Position numbers and translations under genes: made by a program. This document shows, one piece after another, positions 24,761-36,240 of a stretch of 64,000 nt of DNA. Every line of letters begins with the position of its first letter. Positions within the stretch are counted from its first letter, which is position 1. This stretch comes from Phorcus lineatus (taxonomy: Eukaryota; Mollusca; Gastropoda; Trochida; Trochidae): positions 60,343,022 to 60,407,021 of the forward strand of contig OV121081.1 in NCBI GenBank assembly GCA_921293015.1, given 5' to 3'. The notes under the pieces are model-generated. The model made no database searches. It worked only from the letters and a program-made list of their open reading frames with translations, and was not told the DNA's origin.

Positions 24761-25550
24761 CACAAATGGAAAATACATTGAGCAGAGTTTGCCAAATATC
24801 ATAAAATACTTCAAAAAGTTACTAAACAGGTCCTTAATTTTGTTAGGAAATCTGTATAAATTCATAAAAAACGGGTAGAAAAGAAGTCGTCATCGGCTAC
24901 TTTTGCTTCCTTAACAATGACCAGCAACGTAAGTCATGACATTATATGGGTACTTACACAAAAATATGCTGTAAATGCGACATCAACATGATTTCACATT
25001 ATGAGAAGTTTTTACGACATGTATGTTTCATAGCATGTTCTTTCACTGCTCGCAGACATTCATGCTGTGTGTATATTTTGTAAATTATACAGACTGTACC
25101 GAACTTAAGAGATCTTTACAAAACAGGACTGCTAAATGCACAGTGGTCATTTCGAGAGAAACAAATTGCTGGCAATGTATCCTTCCAATGAAGCTCCTTT
25201 CAAGGACGTATATGCTTGAGGAAACTCATTGGACTTGACTGTCAAATAACCTGGCATCTACAGCAGGGACATCTATGTAATATTTTCTTTGTATCCCCCT
25301 TACTGTACTGTCAATAACACTTAAGTACCTTCCAAACCAGTACAATGGGTAGTGTAATAAAAAGTGATATAAACACGCTAATGTAACAGGATATGAACTA
25401 TCCCACCTTGAAAAGAATGTAGATACTTCAATATGGTTTATTAAGTGACAAAACTTTATGTTTTTACGTAATTCAAAAATGATATTAATGATAATTACAA
25501 TTCTTCTCTAGTGACCTCATAACAAAGTAAATATGGAAATTTTGCAACGC
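24761..25550. other. No recognised feature
   Basis: AT-rich spacer. The 25023-25238 frame has chance length. Confidence 0.5.
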
Positions 25551-25554
25551 AAGT

Positions 25555-25700
25555 TGAAGCTATGGTCAATCCTTATAATGCTGAGCGCCGTGCAAGAAAG
25601 CACAATCTTCTATCTTATAAGGTCTTTTGTTATGACGTGGACCCCGGCCTCTCGGGTAAAAATCGGATTCTACCAAGTGAGCAACACAACACCCCCTTTA
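25555..25700 (-). repeat. Possible tRNA-derived SINE remnant
   Basis: On the plus strand the order TATAATGCTGAGCGCCGTGC, AAGGTCTTTTGTTATGACGT and GGACCCCGGCCTCTCGG resembles the reverse complement of a tRNA-headed repeat I recall from bivalves and gastropods. There a GGTATGACGCGG..GAACCC..CCTC block lies opposite the B box. The match is loose and from memory only. Confidence 0.35.
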
Positions 25701-26424
25701 GCTTAGCACTCAGCATTTCAAGCGCCTGCAGTCATGGTGAACTTTATCAAAGTAAAAATGTTTTTACGTATAACAATTGGCTTAAATAATACAAACAGAC
25801 TACTGCTGATGTTTCGTAAAAGTTATTTTCAAACGGGCTGAAATAAACTTATAAAATATAGTTCACTGAATAAATGAACGTATTAACATTTTACTCACGG
25901 GTACCTAAACCACTTTGAATTCATATCGCCAGTGTTTATATATTTGCTTGCCAGGAGGTTATTGGAATATGAACATGAAACGTTGGTTTATCAATCGGTC
26001 ACGCTGTTTTTACCGATAGATATACAACTCTCGAGTGAGAAGGGCTCGTCCATCCGAGTGCGCAAACTGAAAAACATGTTTCTTAAACATATTCCGAAAT
26101 TGAAAAGATGATATCCTGCCAAAATGACAACATAAGAACAGTTTTGAGGATTTATTTTGTGTCATTTTACCGTGAGAGTCAGCACTATGTTCACACGGTC
26201 ATGTGAAGAAAAATGCAACTTTTTAAATAATTACTTTAAAAATATTGAATGTAAAACAAAGTTTTATGGTGAAGAGGTTATCATGCTCGTTTAGTTTGGG
26301 ATGGTGCTTATCTTGCATTTTGAATAAGCACTATGTATTTAGCTTGTTTAGACTATTAAAATAGAATGTTATTTCTAATGCATGATGTTTACCATTCCAA
26401 AACAAGTAGAGAACTATTCTACAT
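25701..26424. other. No recognised feature
   Basis: AT-rich spacer. Confidence 0.5.
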
Positions 26425-26512
26425 ACAGTAAGGTTTGGGTGCAAAGCTATACTGAATTTCAGCGCAGTACCAACCATCGTTCGCTAGTTCAAGTCGACTG
26501 AAAGATTTGTAA
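26425..26512 (+). repeat. SINE body fragment
   Basis: ACAGTAAGGTTTGGGTGC, CTGAATTTCAGCGCAGTACC and CATCGTTCGCTAGTTCAAG match the body of the full SINE at about 53565-53640. The tRNA head and the tail are missing. Confidence 0.75.
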
Positions 26513-27812
26513 AGAGAAAGTGCAGCCTCCAAAGCGATGAACAATATATTCAAGTTCATTTATGTTTATAGTCAATTTGCGTCATTATTTTTTTACAACC
26601 CTATAGCGGACAGCGGCCTGTCAAAGACAATTGCTTCGGTAAACTAATCAAGCTCGATAAAATTGACCACGATTTGAAGCACCGACTTGATGCACTACGC
26701 CCGGCAAGACTTTATTTCCTGTCATCGTACAATTGTTTAACTTTTGTGCTTGCAAAAACTTTATTGAATACCCGTTGAACCGAAACATTAATTAAATTTT
26801 ACATAAATTAACCGATAAAATTTCAACATCTCGCGATGTCATAACACTCGAATTGTAGTAGCCTGCGACCTCGTTGTATCGCGGTAGTAAACGTTACTCT
26901 CAAAAAAATTTACTTCTTGCAGTCTAAAACCAGGTATGTTGACGTGTACCATTTAAATATCATGTCGTCAATAAAAAATTAAAAAAGTAAAAAAATTGTT
27001 ATATTTACTTCCATTTTCACTGATTTCACTGGGTCATTTTCATTTTTGAAAATATTACTTTGGTACTTGGTATGTGCTTTGATATAAAAATTATTCTCTC
27101 TCCGTGAAATATTTCCCGTTTGGCTTGTACGTGTGTTTGTGAACAGTTGGATAACAATAAATGAGACTTGTGCACATGATAAAGATAGACAATTGTTATG
27201 TTCTTGATATGGTGTCAATGCTTACCAACTAAAAAGGTGTGCCCGGTAAAACTAAAACAAGTTAAGTCCATTTTTGTAGTAATTGTACCAGAATATTTTT
27301 CGTAGTTTTGCAAATGCTTTTATCTAATCTTAATATCAAATAAAATTAAATTAAATTTATTGTAATGATAATATTACTTTGTTTCGTTCACAGATATTAA
27401 TTTATCAATTAAATCATAATTGCCCTGAAAATAGGGCACCTCTGTTAATATACATTGCATAGACAATATATACTATTCCTTGTATGTCTAAAAATATTTT
27501 CTCCCCTATAAATTTGATTTTCACATATTTTCCAGGATACTTTTTCAGCTATTTAAAAATAAACAATGTGTAAACTGTACTTATTTGATGATAAAATACA
27601 ATTATATAATGGTAACGACCACGATAAATGGGCCTACATACTTCCCTTTGAAAAATATACGGGGCACAGTCATATGTTATTTATTTACCAAAACCGGTCC
27701 TAATAACAACAAAAACATCTTTTCCGTCCATCAATACATTTATAAACTGAATCTTCTTGTTTGAAAGGTTTGCAATGCCAACTTCTTTGTAACCTGATCA
27801 AACAGGTCACTT
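26513..27812. other. No recognised feature
   Basis: AT-rich spacer. The stretch 26595-26720 is richer in G+C but shows no repeat or frame that I recognise. Confidence 0.45.
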
Positions 27813-28009
27813 TCAATGGGCGCGGCCATTTTGATTATATCGCAAATGACACGGCGTCGCCGATTGGCCATAGTAAGGGAGGTAACTGGAGATAACTAAA
27901 ACTCGCCAGTGAGGGCGCTGGTATCAAGCCAGAAAAGTCTTATCTCGGCAGCAAGGGTTAACTTGGACAGTTCGAGACTGGCAATAGTTAAGCTTTGCGT
28001 AGGAAGATG
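27813..28009 (+). repeat. 197-bp CpG-rich dispersed unit, copy 2
   Basis: Identical to positions 1-197 except at three sites, with no indel. The left boundary here falls after CAGGTCACTT. The right boundary abuts a SINE 3' tail (next entry) without a spacer. Sequence downstream of the unit is unrelated in the two copies. Every other repeat family in the window is far more diverged, so this is the youngest duplication seen. Confidence 0.9.
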
Positions 28010-28050
28010 CGATATAAGTGAAATACTCCTGCGAGCTCACCTCTCTTCGC
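28010..28050 (+). repeat. SINE 3' tail joined to the 197-bp unit
   Basis: CGATATAAGTGAAATACTCC and TGCGAGC match the end of the SINEs at 31200-31495 (reverse complement GCGATATAGGTGAAGTAATC) and 53415-53745 (TTATATAAGTGAGATACTC). The SINE head and body are absent. Confidence 0.7.
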
Positions 28051-28149
28051 CCCCAATTCAACACATCCTGTCATGAACATATATATCCAGTTTTGACATG
28101 AAAAACGTCTGAAATATAATATATTAATGTTGTTATAAAATTGATTGGT

Positions 28150-29000
28150 AAAATGTGTCATTGCCAAATTTCCAAATGATTCAAAGTAGAAACTCTGGTC
28201 ACATCAAAGGCTGCAAAGGATAAGTTAAGAGTTTAATTTTGTGTTTTCATGTCTCAACTCAACATATATCAACGTTAAATAACATTAGCTCCAAAGAAAA
28301 CCTCATTGATGGAGTAATTACTTTATGTAAAATAAATTAAATAATTTCAAATTCCAATTTTCCTTCGATTGAATAGATACATAAAATAAATTTAAGATTA
28401 TGATATTGAAGCTTTAAAGTTGCAAATGTCAGCTGATGTACACTTTTAAAGAAATATTCAGCATTATGTAATTTAAATTTATCTGGAACCATGAACGTGT
28501 TTGTTATGTTGTTATTGCATAAATAAATTTTCCATGAATAAATTTCTGCAAATCAGAGAATAACAAAATGTTTATTTTTCCAAGGGAAATGTGGGTACAT
28601 TGAAATTTCTTATCTATTCCAAAAAATATCTACGTACAAATACAGCTAAATCAATTTGAAAATCTATCGACTGGTCATTGAAAACAGCTGATGACAGCTG
28701 AATCTTCAAATGTGCCACATCATACCATTGACAATAGCAATAATTGATAATGATTGTGTACACTGACAACTATTTTGAGAATAACTGAAGAACCCATCAA
28801 ACAAAATAGAATAAAGATTGATCTCAGAAAATCAATATAATTCTTTCAATTGAAATAGAAGAATTATACCTTCACTGAATTGTATTTTTAGGAATGTTTA
28901 GTCAGGCAATTATAGCTTATGTTGATCTGAGACTAGAAAACACGAAATTAACCTCATAACTAAACATATGTAGCCTTTGATGTGACATGATGTCTTATGA
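28150..29000. repeat. Foldback pair of repeat family B
   Basis: Positions 28198-28263 and the reverse complement of 28921-28986 align without gaps over 66 bp, with 12 mismatches by my count (about 82%). Both start GTCACATCAAAGGCT, and both contain GTGTTTTC and end TCAAC. Weaker similarity continues outward. The arms enclose about 660 bp of AT-rich DNA with no transposase. It could be a non-autonomous foldback or MITE-like element, or two independent insertions in opposite orientation. Single family B copies occur at 41655-41790 and 47040-47180. Confidence 0.75.
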
Positions 29001-29460
29001 AGGATCATTTGCAATTGGTTCGGAAGCCTCTCGGGAACCTAAGAAAGTGAACAATGATGTATTGTCTAACTTCAGTCAAACTTTAGTTTATTCCTTTATT
29101 GTGAGAAGGTAATATTTGCTTCCTGACACTGGTCATAAAGACGCATTTATTTCTGGAATTAAAATGGAATTTCACATTTTAAACATAGATATTGATCTTT
29201 CAATGGAATAACCTATTTAGAAAGTTATATATAGATGGTAAAATGCATTTGAAGTTGATATTACATTTAACCCTGTATATTAAATCAATTCTTGGCTAAA
29301 AAGAGAATGAAAATAAAGTATCTTATATAATGTCAAGGATAAACATATATATGACAAAAACATTCATCAAAAAAAGCATGGTTGATGGGAAAAATACGGC
29401 AAAATATTTTATTACCAAATAAAAAATAAAACGCTAAGACCTTTTCGTCAGATCCTGTGC
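29001..29460. other. No recognised feature
   Basis: AT-rich spacer. Confidence 0.5.
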
Positions 29461-29464
29461 ATTG

Positions 29465-29550
29465 CTCAGTTTGACCACAATGAGCGAAGTTCAGCAACAT
29501 TGAGCGTGAATAACCGGACGGGTGGGTGACCGTATGGCTGTACAAAGTGA
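29465..29550 (+). repeat. 5S-rRNA-like retroposon remnant
   Basis: GCGAAGTTCAGCAACATTGA, GCGTGAATAACCGGACGGGT and GGGTGACCGTATGG follow the internal control region of 5S rRNA (AAGTTAAGCAACATTGAGCC, GGATGGGTGACCGCCTGG) in order and spacing. The rest of the 5S molecule is not there, and substitutions break its stems. It is therefore a 5S-derived SINE head or 5S pseudogene rather than a working 5S gene. The minus-strand ORF over it (29333-29635) is incidental. Confidence 0.7.
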
Positions 29551-30230
29551 GACGTTCTTCAAAGATAGTGAATATGGATGTTCTTTCAAGAACTAACATG
29601 TCAATACCTGAGTAAACGGGCCCATAATGACCCACTTACAACTTACTGATATACACAATGACATGTGCTTATCATGCTGGCATGTGCTTGTCACCTATAT
29701 ACTACCATTAAGATTAAGTTATTTTCAAGTTATGATGTAAATGATATTATCAGATATCATTCTAATTAAAACATGTATAGTTTCTTCGGTCGGGTGGAAT
29801 AACAAACCATTTCAAACATCATTCTCTTACAACTGATAACTATACATAAATCGAATTGAAATCTACTCTACTTATTCATTCATCGAGTACACATACAGTG
29901 CTGGCCTTCATTTCATCTAACTCTGATGCTCCACTTGAATATGTCATTATTGAATAGGTAAGGCTTTTATTTTCAGGTCTTTAAATTCATGCACGTTATT
30001 TTTTACCATTCCATTAAATAAATTTATTGCAAAACTCCGCAACAAGGTGAAAAAAGCTGCGAACTGTTGTCATGAATATAAAGGTACTTGATGCACCGTG
30101 GGTACTTTTAAGAAGGCTTATTTGTTTCTCACTGATTTTTATGTCTGTCTGTCTTTGACCAAAAGCATTTACAGATAATTCAGGCCAACTTTATGATATG
30201 TTTAGGTGTGAATCTCTTCTTTATATCTCC
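29551..30230. other. No recognised feature
   Basis: AT-rich spacer. The 5S-like retroposon may extend a little into it. Confidence 0.45.
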
Positions 30231-30234
30231 TTTA

Positions 30235-30445
30235 TATCGCTCTGAAGAATGACAACATGCTACAAAATCAATGTTTTCAATTTGTTTTGGAGAGGACATC
30301 AAGAAAACTACTTTGCAGTATTTCACAACGTTATCGCGATCCGAGCGCGGCTTTACCACTTCGAGGCGAAAATGGTCTTCATAAATTTTTGTCGATGTCT
30401 TGTTTTTGCCGGTGTTGATGCAAGCCACAGAACTGGTACAAGTTT
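30235..30445 (-). repeat. Dispersed repeat family C, copy 4 (best preserved)
   Basis: The minus-strand sequence holds all family blocks: GCTTGCATCAACACCGGCAA, GAAGACCATTTTCGCCTCGA, GCGCTCGGATCGCGATAACG, GAAATACTGCAAAGTAGTTT, AAAACAAATTGAAAACATTG. It is GC-richer than its relatives and keeps CpGs where they have TG or CA. It lies within a 96-codon minus-strand open frame (30180-30470) containing VVKYCKVVFLMSSPKQIENI. The other copies keep parts of this reading (VKYC.VVFL) but have stops, so whether the family is coding is unresolved. Confidence 0.82.
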
Positions 30446-31195
30446 GCTTATTTTTATCCTTTTTATTCATAAAACGCTTTTGTTTTCTTTGAAAAGAGTT
30501 GAAATTACAGACATTTTAATGCCATGTTTCCACTGAAAATATATCATGAAAGAATTCATTTCACGAAATTCTTATATGATTTATTTAATGGACTTTTATA
30601 TATATTTTATATTATATTATTGGCAGCACATGCTTATAAAACAATGTCTATTCCTTTCAGGTTTCAAGTGCAATTTCGGACATTTCCTAAACACATCCCA
30701 CATGTAACGTCCGATTTTGAATTATTGAATGGCATGCAATCCGTTCTTCATTCTTTTGATGGTCTTAACATAAGGACGCTCGATTGTACATATAAAAAGG
30801 AATACCCCAATACCTTTCGCTAGATGCTTTCAATAGTTATAGAAATATTTACCATATCAAGAGAACGGTTATATACAGTTTAGGGAAAGCGACTCAAAAA
30901 GTTGAATTGGTCAGCATGATACATCGAAATAGTTTACTCTTTTCTGTTCATATCTTACATCCTTTCATATTTTCGTGGTCACAGTAACAGTTTCGATGTA
31001 TCTGCACAGGGAGAGCATGTCATCATTTTCAGCAGATACCTCAAACATTGTTCACTGGATCCTCTTCATAGTTTCTCAAACCGAAGATGAAGTAGAGTTT
31101 GTGACATAATAGTCGAAACCTGCATGTTAAAACTGCCAGTGCTAACTTCACATAGTTTTAAAATTCCCTGTCAGTTTAAAACATTTAAAACTGCG
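30446..31195. other. No recognised feature
   Basis: AT-rich spacer. The 30524-30823 frame (99 codons, one hydrophobic stretch) is at chance length. Confidence 0.45.
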
Positions 31196-31199
31196 GTGA

Positions 31200-31495
31200 G
31201 GTGAGGTGATCATGAGTTGGTGTTTAACGTCGCTTTCAAGATTACTTCACCTATATCGCGGCTGCTAGTATTATTGCAGGGAGAAAGCCCGCAACATCAT
31301 CTTGGCTATGCATATCGGTGAAACCTGCGAGCATCGGCTGGAACTAGCGAACCATGGGTGGTACATTGAAGCATTGCCCCATAATGCGTGTAGAACAATT
31401 TTCTACTGCAGACAAAGTTGCCGAGCCCCTGGCGGGATTCGAACCACGGACCTCATGATCCGAACCGAACACGCTAACCACTGCGCTGAAACTGC
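31200..31495 (-). repeat. Full-length tRNA-derived SINE
   Basis: The minus-strand head reads CAGCGCAGTGGTTAGCG (A box, about 31473-31488) and GGTTCGAATCCC (B box, about 31434-31445), spaced as in a tRNA. The body (CTGCAGTAGAAAATTG.., ATGGTTCGCTAG) and the tail GCGATATAGGTGAAGTAATC then TTGAAAGCGACGTTAAACAC follow. It ends in a GGTGA-type short repeat. The head, body and tail order matches the plus-strand copy at 53415-53745. It would be transcribed by RNA polymerase III if active. Confidence 0.9.
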
Positions 31496-31679
31496 AACAT
31501 TTAAAAAAATCAAGAACGTTGAAATGCTTCATGTATCTGATTATGTCCTGTCTACACGATAAATCAATTTAAGGTTGTTCTTGAAATCGAATCAACGCAA
31601 AAATTTTAAAAGCCTTCAATATTGATTATCTCAAAAGTTACTTAAATTGGCATGAGCAAGTAAATACTCATTAGACCCG

Positions 31680-31815
31680 TTTCACCCCCAGAGCGTGCCG
31701 TCTTGTTATTAGGAGCTGTTACAATTTCAGTAGAGTGTTTTTAAATCACCGTTACGTGAGAAAACATTGAATACTTTAAGCTTATATAAATCACATCCCA
31801 TTTCAAAAATCAGGT
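31680..31815 (-). repeat. Dispersed repeat family M, copy 3 (inverted)
   Basis: The reverse complement reads GAAATGGGATGTGATTTATA, TAAGCTTAAAG, TTTTCTCACGTAACGGTGAT, AAAACACTCTACTGAAATTG and GACGGCACGCTCT, matching the other family M copies block by block. Confidence 0.78.
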
Positions 31816-34610
31816 TTTGTGTCTGCAAATAACATCAAAAGCCGTGGAGATCTCACAAAGTAAAAATGTTATGTCCACGTATTTCAATATTTTACATTGT
31901 CTTAAACTTACATGTCTGTGCATGTCAATGAAAATGTAGAGTTTCCTTCCAGTGTGGTCATTACGTTAAGTGTATATTTTTTATTGAAAATATAAAAACT
32001 GCACTGATATTGATATTATTTGGACCATATTGTATTAATATTTGTTGTATCTACACTGTCTCTTGTGTCAGTCGAATTGGTGAACAACAATCAATTTAAC
32101 CTGTTCATCTGAATTTAGACATATTAACGCAAACATCTATTGAAGATGCATTAATGCATTAGATATTTGATTTTAGAAATAAGAATACCTATAATTTAAC
32201 TTCAACAAATAAAATGCTTAACATATAACTATATTAATCCTATTCTTACTCATTTCACGCCATTTCAAAGAATGAACCATTATATTGTTGTTCATCGCCA
32301 CTGGAGAGGTTTCAATTAACTAAATATTTATTACAGAACACTTAAAGAACCAGGAACGTTATGCATTTACTGTTGTTCAATTAGTTCTGCCCTTTATTGT
32401 TGTCTCCTCGAAGTAAGTATCTCTTAACATTCTGTTGTTTAAATATTCGCTAATAACGAGACATGGGACCTGATAGTGAAATAATTATGAGAGGCATATT
32501 CGTTTTAATAGGAATCTGAAGAAACTTGTTTTCATCAGAATAAATTCTTCATTAAAACATGATTTCCATGTCATCTAAAGTATGGTCATGCATCAACAGA
32601 ATCATAATACATTGTGAATCAAAACAGACATTCATTTCATTATTTTTTGCTTTGTGATCTATTATCTGGTATTGTGAAACTAGTGCTGGTCTTAAACAGT
32701 ATTATTGTCTAACAAAGTAAACGAAACAAACTTTGAAAAAACTTACTTTTTCAACAATTACAAATACAATTGAAAATGCTTATGGAATTGACATTTACAA
32801 TATGATAATTAGTAGAGACTTTTCAACTTTTCCATTTCGTCTTCTCTTGTTGAAGGTGATAAGCGATATGACATTACGGAATCTAAGCCATATGATAACT
32901 TATCAATAACATTTTTGGAAAGAGAAACGCATGAATGTTAAGTCTTGTTTAATTTGAATACGTGTTCCCAAATATATTGCTTATGTGTCTATATGTCTTA
33001 TTTCAGTTGTATTTACATGGTTGAAAAAATATTTTCGAGTGAGTGAGTGAGTTATTGTTTATCACCGTTTCAGCCATCAGAGGCGTTCATAGATTGAGAC
33101 ATTGGGATAACATATACCCTTTAATAAAAGAGCACATTTGGTGATGAAAAATAACCAGTGGAAATCGTTTTGATGATTGAAATCTGAGATGTTTTCTTTG
33201 ACCGATCCTCATTCCTGATTGAACTACTGGCTTAATTATTTATCTCTTTGACAATCCTCAATTTCGTATGTTTGTTCTTGAAATCGTTTGGCAAAAAAGG
33301 TTGTAAATCTTTATTGCAATAATAAACTGTCATAAATAGCTCAGAATGTCAAGAGTTTATGTTAAGATCACTGACCATAACAACATTTAAAGATCTTTAA
33401 AGAATCTTTAGCTTGCAATAAACGTGACTTTGTGAGGGGGGAATGATATTTCGTTTTAACGTCTTTGCATTTACAGCTTTTTGACATGCTATGTGAATGA
33501 CCTTAGCAGATACAGAAGTATTGAACAATTTCAGTTAGTTATTCTGAAAACTTAAGGTTTTGAATTGAAGGATATACCTTTTTAACGGAAATGTAGTATT
33601 ATGAACTAAATAATATTGTAAGCTTAGAATGTTTCCTTTGCAAGTCCTCTTCATGTGAAAGGTGGTTATATATTACTGAAAAAAGAAGAAGTGCATTGCC
33701 AAGCTAGAGAAGGTTTTTCGATGTATTGTTTTTAGTTTGCGTCTAAGTAGTATGTCTATGATTAACGTTCTCTACAACCATTCCCGAGTTCGAATCCTTT
33801 GTCATTGAATACAATCAGATCTGCATTTCCCTATAAAGACAATACATCTTTAATGAGAAGCGTTTTAAGTGATGTGTCTTAACGCACATTCATTACATCC
33901 ATGTGTTCTGTTCTATTTCGCCATATCGATATCTGAGGAAATGAGCTTGCTGATTGGTTGAGAGAGGATATCGAGGGAGGAACATGGAACAGCCTCTGTT
34001 TACACGAACCTAAATCTGCTTGTCAATAAATGATTTTGCATGCGACTTTTTTCATTATACTTCCTGTTTAGTATTCACAAATCAATTAAAAAAAAGAAAT
34101 ATTTAATATGCATTTATATAATAATTCAGTTATGAACATTGATGGTACGCGATGGCTAATGTTAATGAATCAGAATGGACAAACTCAAACATGTGCTATG
34201 CTATTAATAACTTTGAAACCCAAATGAGAACTGGCGATGTTTAAAGTTTAATAATAATTACGGCAAATTATTGTGATAAAACATTTTTGCACCTCACAAA
34301 ATGAAATATGGATGAAGTATTAGAATAAATGAAACTCAAACTCGCAACGACATCGACTCGTGAAATTCGAGTTTCGTTCGATTAGATCGATGTTCTAGTT
34401 GATTTAGTAATCAATTAATGGTGATGTCAGAAATCATTTATATTTTGTAAATATTTTATAAAATGAATAACGAATTTTACTTTTGACCATAGTTATTCCA
34501 AAGTATTATTCACGATGATCAGTCCAGTAAGCTGTTGACACTTAATTAAAAATTACCGGCACCAGGTCTGGCTATTTTTTTAACCGGTTATTCCAATCGA
34601 TTGCGACAGA
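31816..34610. other. No gene; one microsatellite stub
   Basis: AT-rich throughout. At 33038-33075 CGAGTGAGTGAGTGAGTTAT then TGTTTATCACCGTTTCAGC resembles the reverse complement of the gastropod retroposon end with its ACTC microsatellite. Around 33925-34000 a GC-richer patch (GATTGGTTGAGAGAGGATAT) is unrecognised. Confidence 0.45.
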
Positions 34611-34616
34611 CAAAAC

Positions 34617-34685
34617 ATGGCGGAAAAACGAAGTCTAGACGATCTTGGAGATGAACCTCCAAACCAAAAACGTGTCAATCAATAG
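34617..34685 (+). CDS. 22-codon ORF with strong Kozak context, possible first exon
   Basis: AAAACATGG places A at -3 and G at +4. The peptide starts MAEKRSLDDLGDEPPNQKR, a Lys/Arg-rich opening with acidic residues such as begin many nuclear and transposon-derived proteins. The frame closes with TAG at 34683-34685. Downstream, CCTTACTAT-type motifs repeat three times between 34725 and 34795. No continuation was found. It may be a broken first exon, or chance. Confidence 0.25.
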   Translation: MAEKRSLDDLGDEPPNQKRVNQ

Positions 34686-35032
34686 GCCCAGAAATTCAAA
34701 GATGACTAAAGGTGACTATTTTGCGTATTGTAACATACCTTACTATCAAGGACCCCTGACTTACTATTTTATTTTGCTGACCTTACTATTTTCTTCATAA
34801 GGGGGTAGGCAAGTCTGCACTAGGGAAACTGGCACCACACCTATGGTTTAGAGAGAAAAACTTCATTGTTTTACTGTTTAGTTCACGGTAATGATTTTTT
34901 CATCCTTACAGACATTTCTTCAAAGGGGAATATTTGCACTTTGAAAGAGCAAATGTATTTAGCACTTGGAATAATGTAAGGAAAAGACCGACGTGGAATT
35001 AGAAGCATATTCCATTTATGTGAACGACTAAT

Positions 35033-35054
35033 ATATATATATATATATATAAAT
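35033..35054. repeat. TA microsatellite
   Basis: About ten uninterrupted TA units, followed by AAATAG. Confidence 0.95.
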
Positions 35055-36240
35055 AGCTGAGTTTAATAATGTTCACTTAACAAAACTAGGAATTTGTAAA
35101 TTCTTACTCCAATGCAATAATTTTTTTGCAATAATTTTTTTTTTGTATTCGAAGAATATAATTGTATCAATCAGAATTTGCATAGATGATGAGTAGATAA
35201 AGTTTATCTATCATTGGAGGAGTTTACGAGAATTATAGGAATTCTAGAATGGCACTGAACAATATATCAACAAATGTCCTGTTGGTTTTTGAAGAAACCT
35301 GTTTACTCGATACATATCGGCAATGAAATGTTTCGGTCAAAGAATACTTTGACATCAAAGATGCCGGAAAAACACACAGGACTTCCGTGAGGTCATATGC
35401 TGATGTTATATATCCGGTTTTTCTCGTCAGACGAGTCTCATGTGACCAGTGGTCTGTAGCAAGCTGCATTTGATACCTTGTCAATGTACTCATATGCCTT
35501 ATAAAGCACACTAGCTTTTAATTTGCTGCTGTCGAAATAATCCTTGAAAGTGTTTTCTTGCTTGAACAATGTCGTTGTCTTCTTCATCGCCTTCAACTCT
35601 GATGTTGGCACTTGTTCTGGCAGCAAAAACCGAAGATAATGTCTCCAAGCCATGATCATTCCCTTCACTGCAGTGATCGTCTTCCACAGATAGGTGAGGA
35701 TTCCTCAATCGTTGATACAACAACATATACATGTATGCATCAATTATTCTCCTCCTTCCCTTAGTCGAATGGCTGCGATCATGAGGTGGCTTTGACTGTA
35801 GTAATTAAACTGTATCTAACTCATCGGTAAATACGCATATTACGACATTGCTTTTTGTGGCAGTGTTTTAACCTGTTCTATCGCACTTAAACTGCCTTCA
35901 GATCTTCATCAAAATTCATATCTGCTGACGGGTCCGGAAATGATCAAAAATATTCTCATCAACACTTGCCCTTTCCCCGTCGACTCTAAGGTTGGTTATG
36001 AGATATCTTGATTTCTAAGAAATCATCCTCCCAACAGACTCTTCTGAATGTCACCGGAATGTTCTTGTTGAATAAAGTGTTTAAACATCCTCTTGGTGAC
36101 TCCTTTAGCTTTAAGACTTGTCTTTGATGGGAAATATCCTTTGGTGTCAGGTGGGATCTAATTCTCATCCATCTATTAATTTAACCTTACCGGCTAAGGA
36201 CAAGGTTACACTGCCACTTAGGAGGTCGGTGTGCCATTCT
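35055..36240. other. Unassigned, slightly GC-richer block
   Basis: Overlapping minus-strand frames (35233-35511, 35438-35668, 35511-35732, 35986-36168) share a GC-richer patch at about 35570-35700. No domain is recognised, and the frames contradict each other. It could be an old processed copy or a lost element. Confidence 0.3.

Noticed and set aside
1-28009. A 27.8-kb segmental duplication bounded by the 197-bp unit.
   Set aside because: Sequence after the two units is unrelated, so only the unit itself is repeated.
29465-29550. A working 5S rRNA gene.
   Set aside because: Only the internal control region is recognisable, and stems and both ends are lost.
31434-31490. A functional tRNA gene.
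   Set aside because: A and B boxes fit, but the sequence continues into a SINE body and tail shared with 53.4 kb, and the acceptor stem is not formed.
34770-34850. A P-loop-like reading (GVGKSALGKL) near 34800.
   Set aside because: No flanking nucleotide-binding domain is visible; a lone match in one frame is chance.
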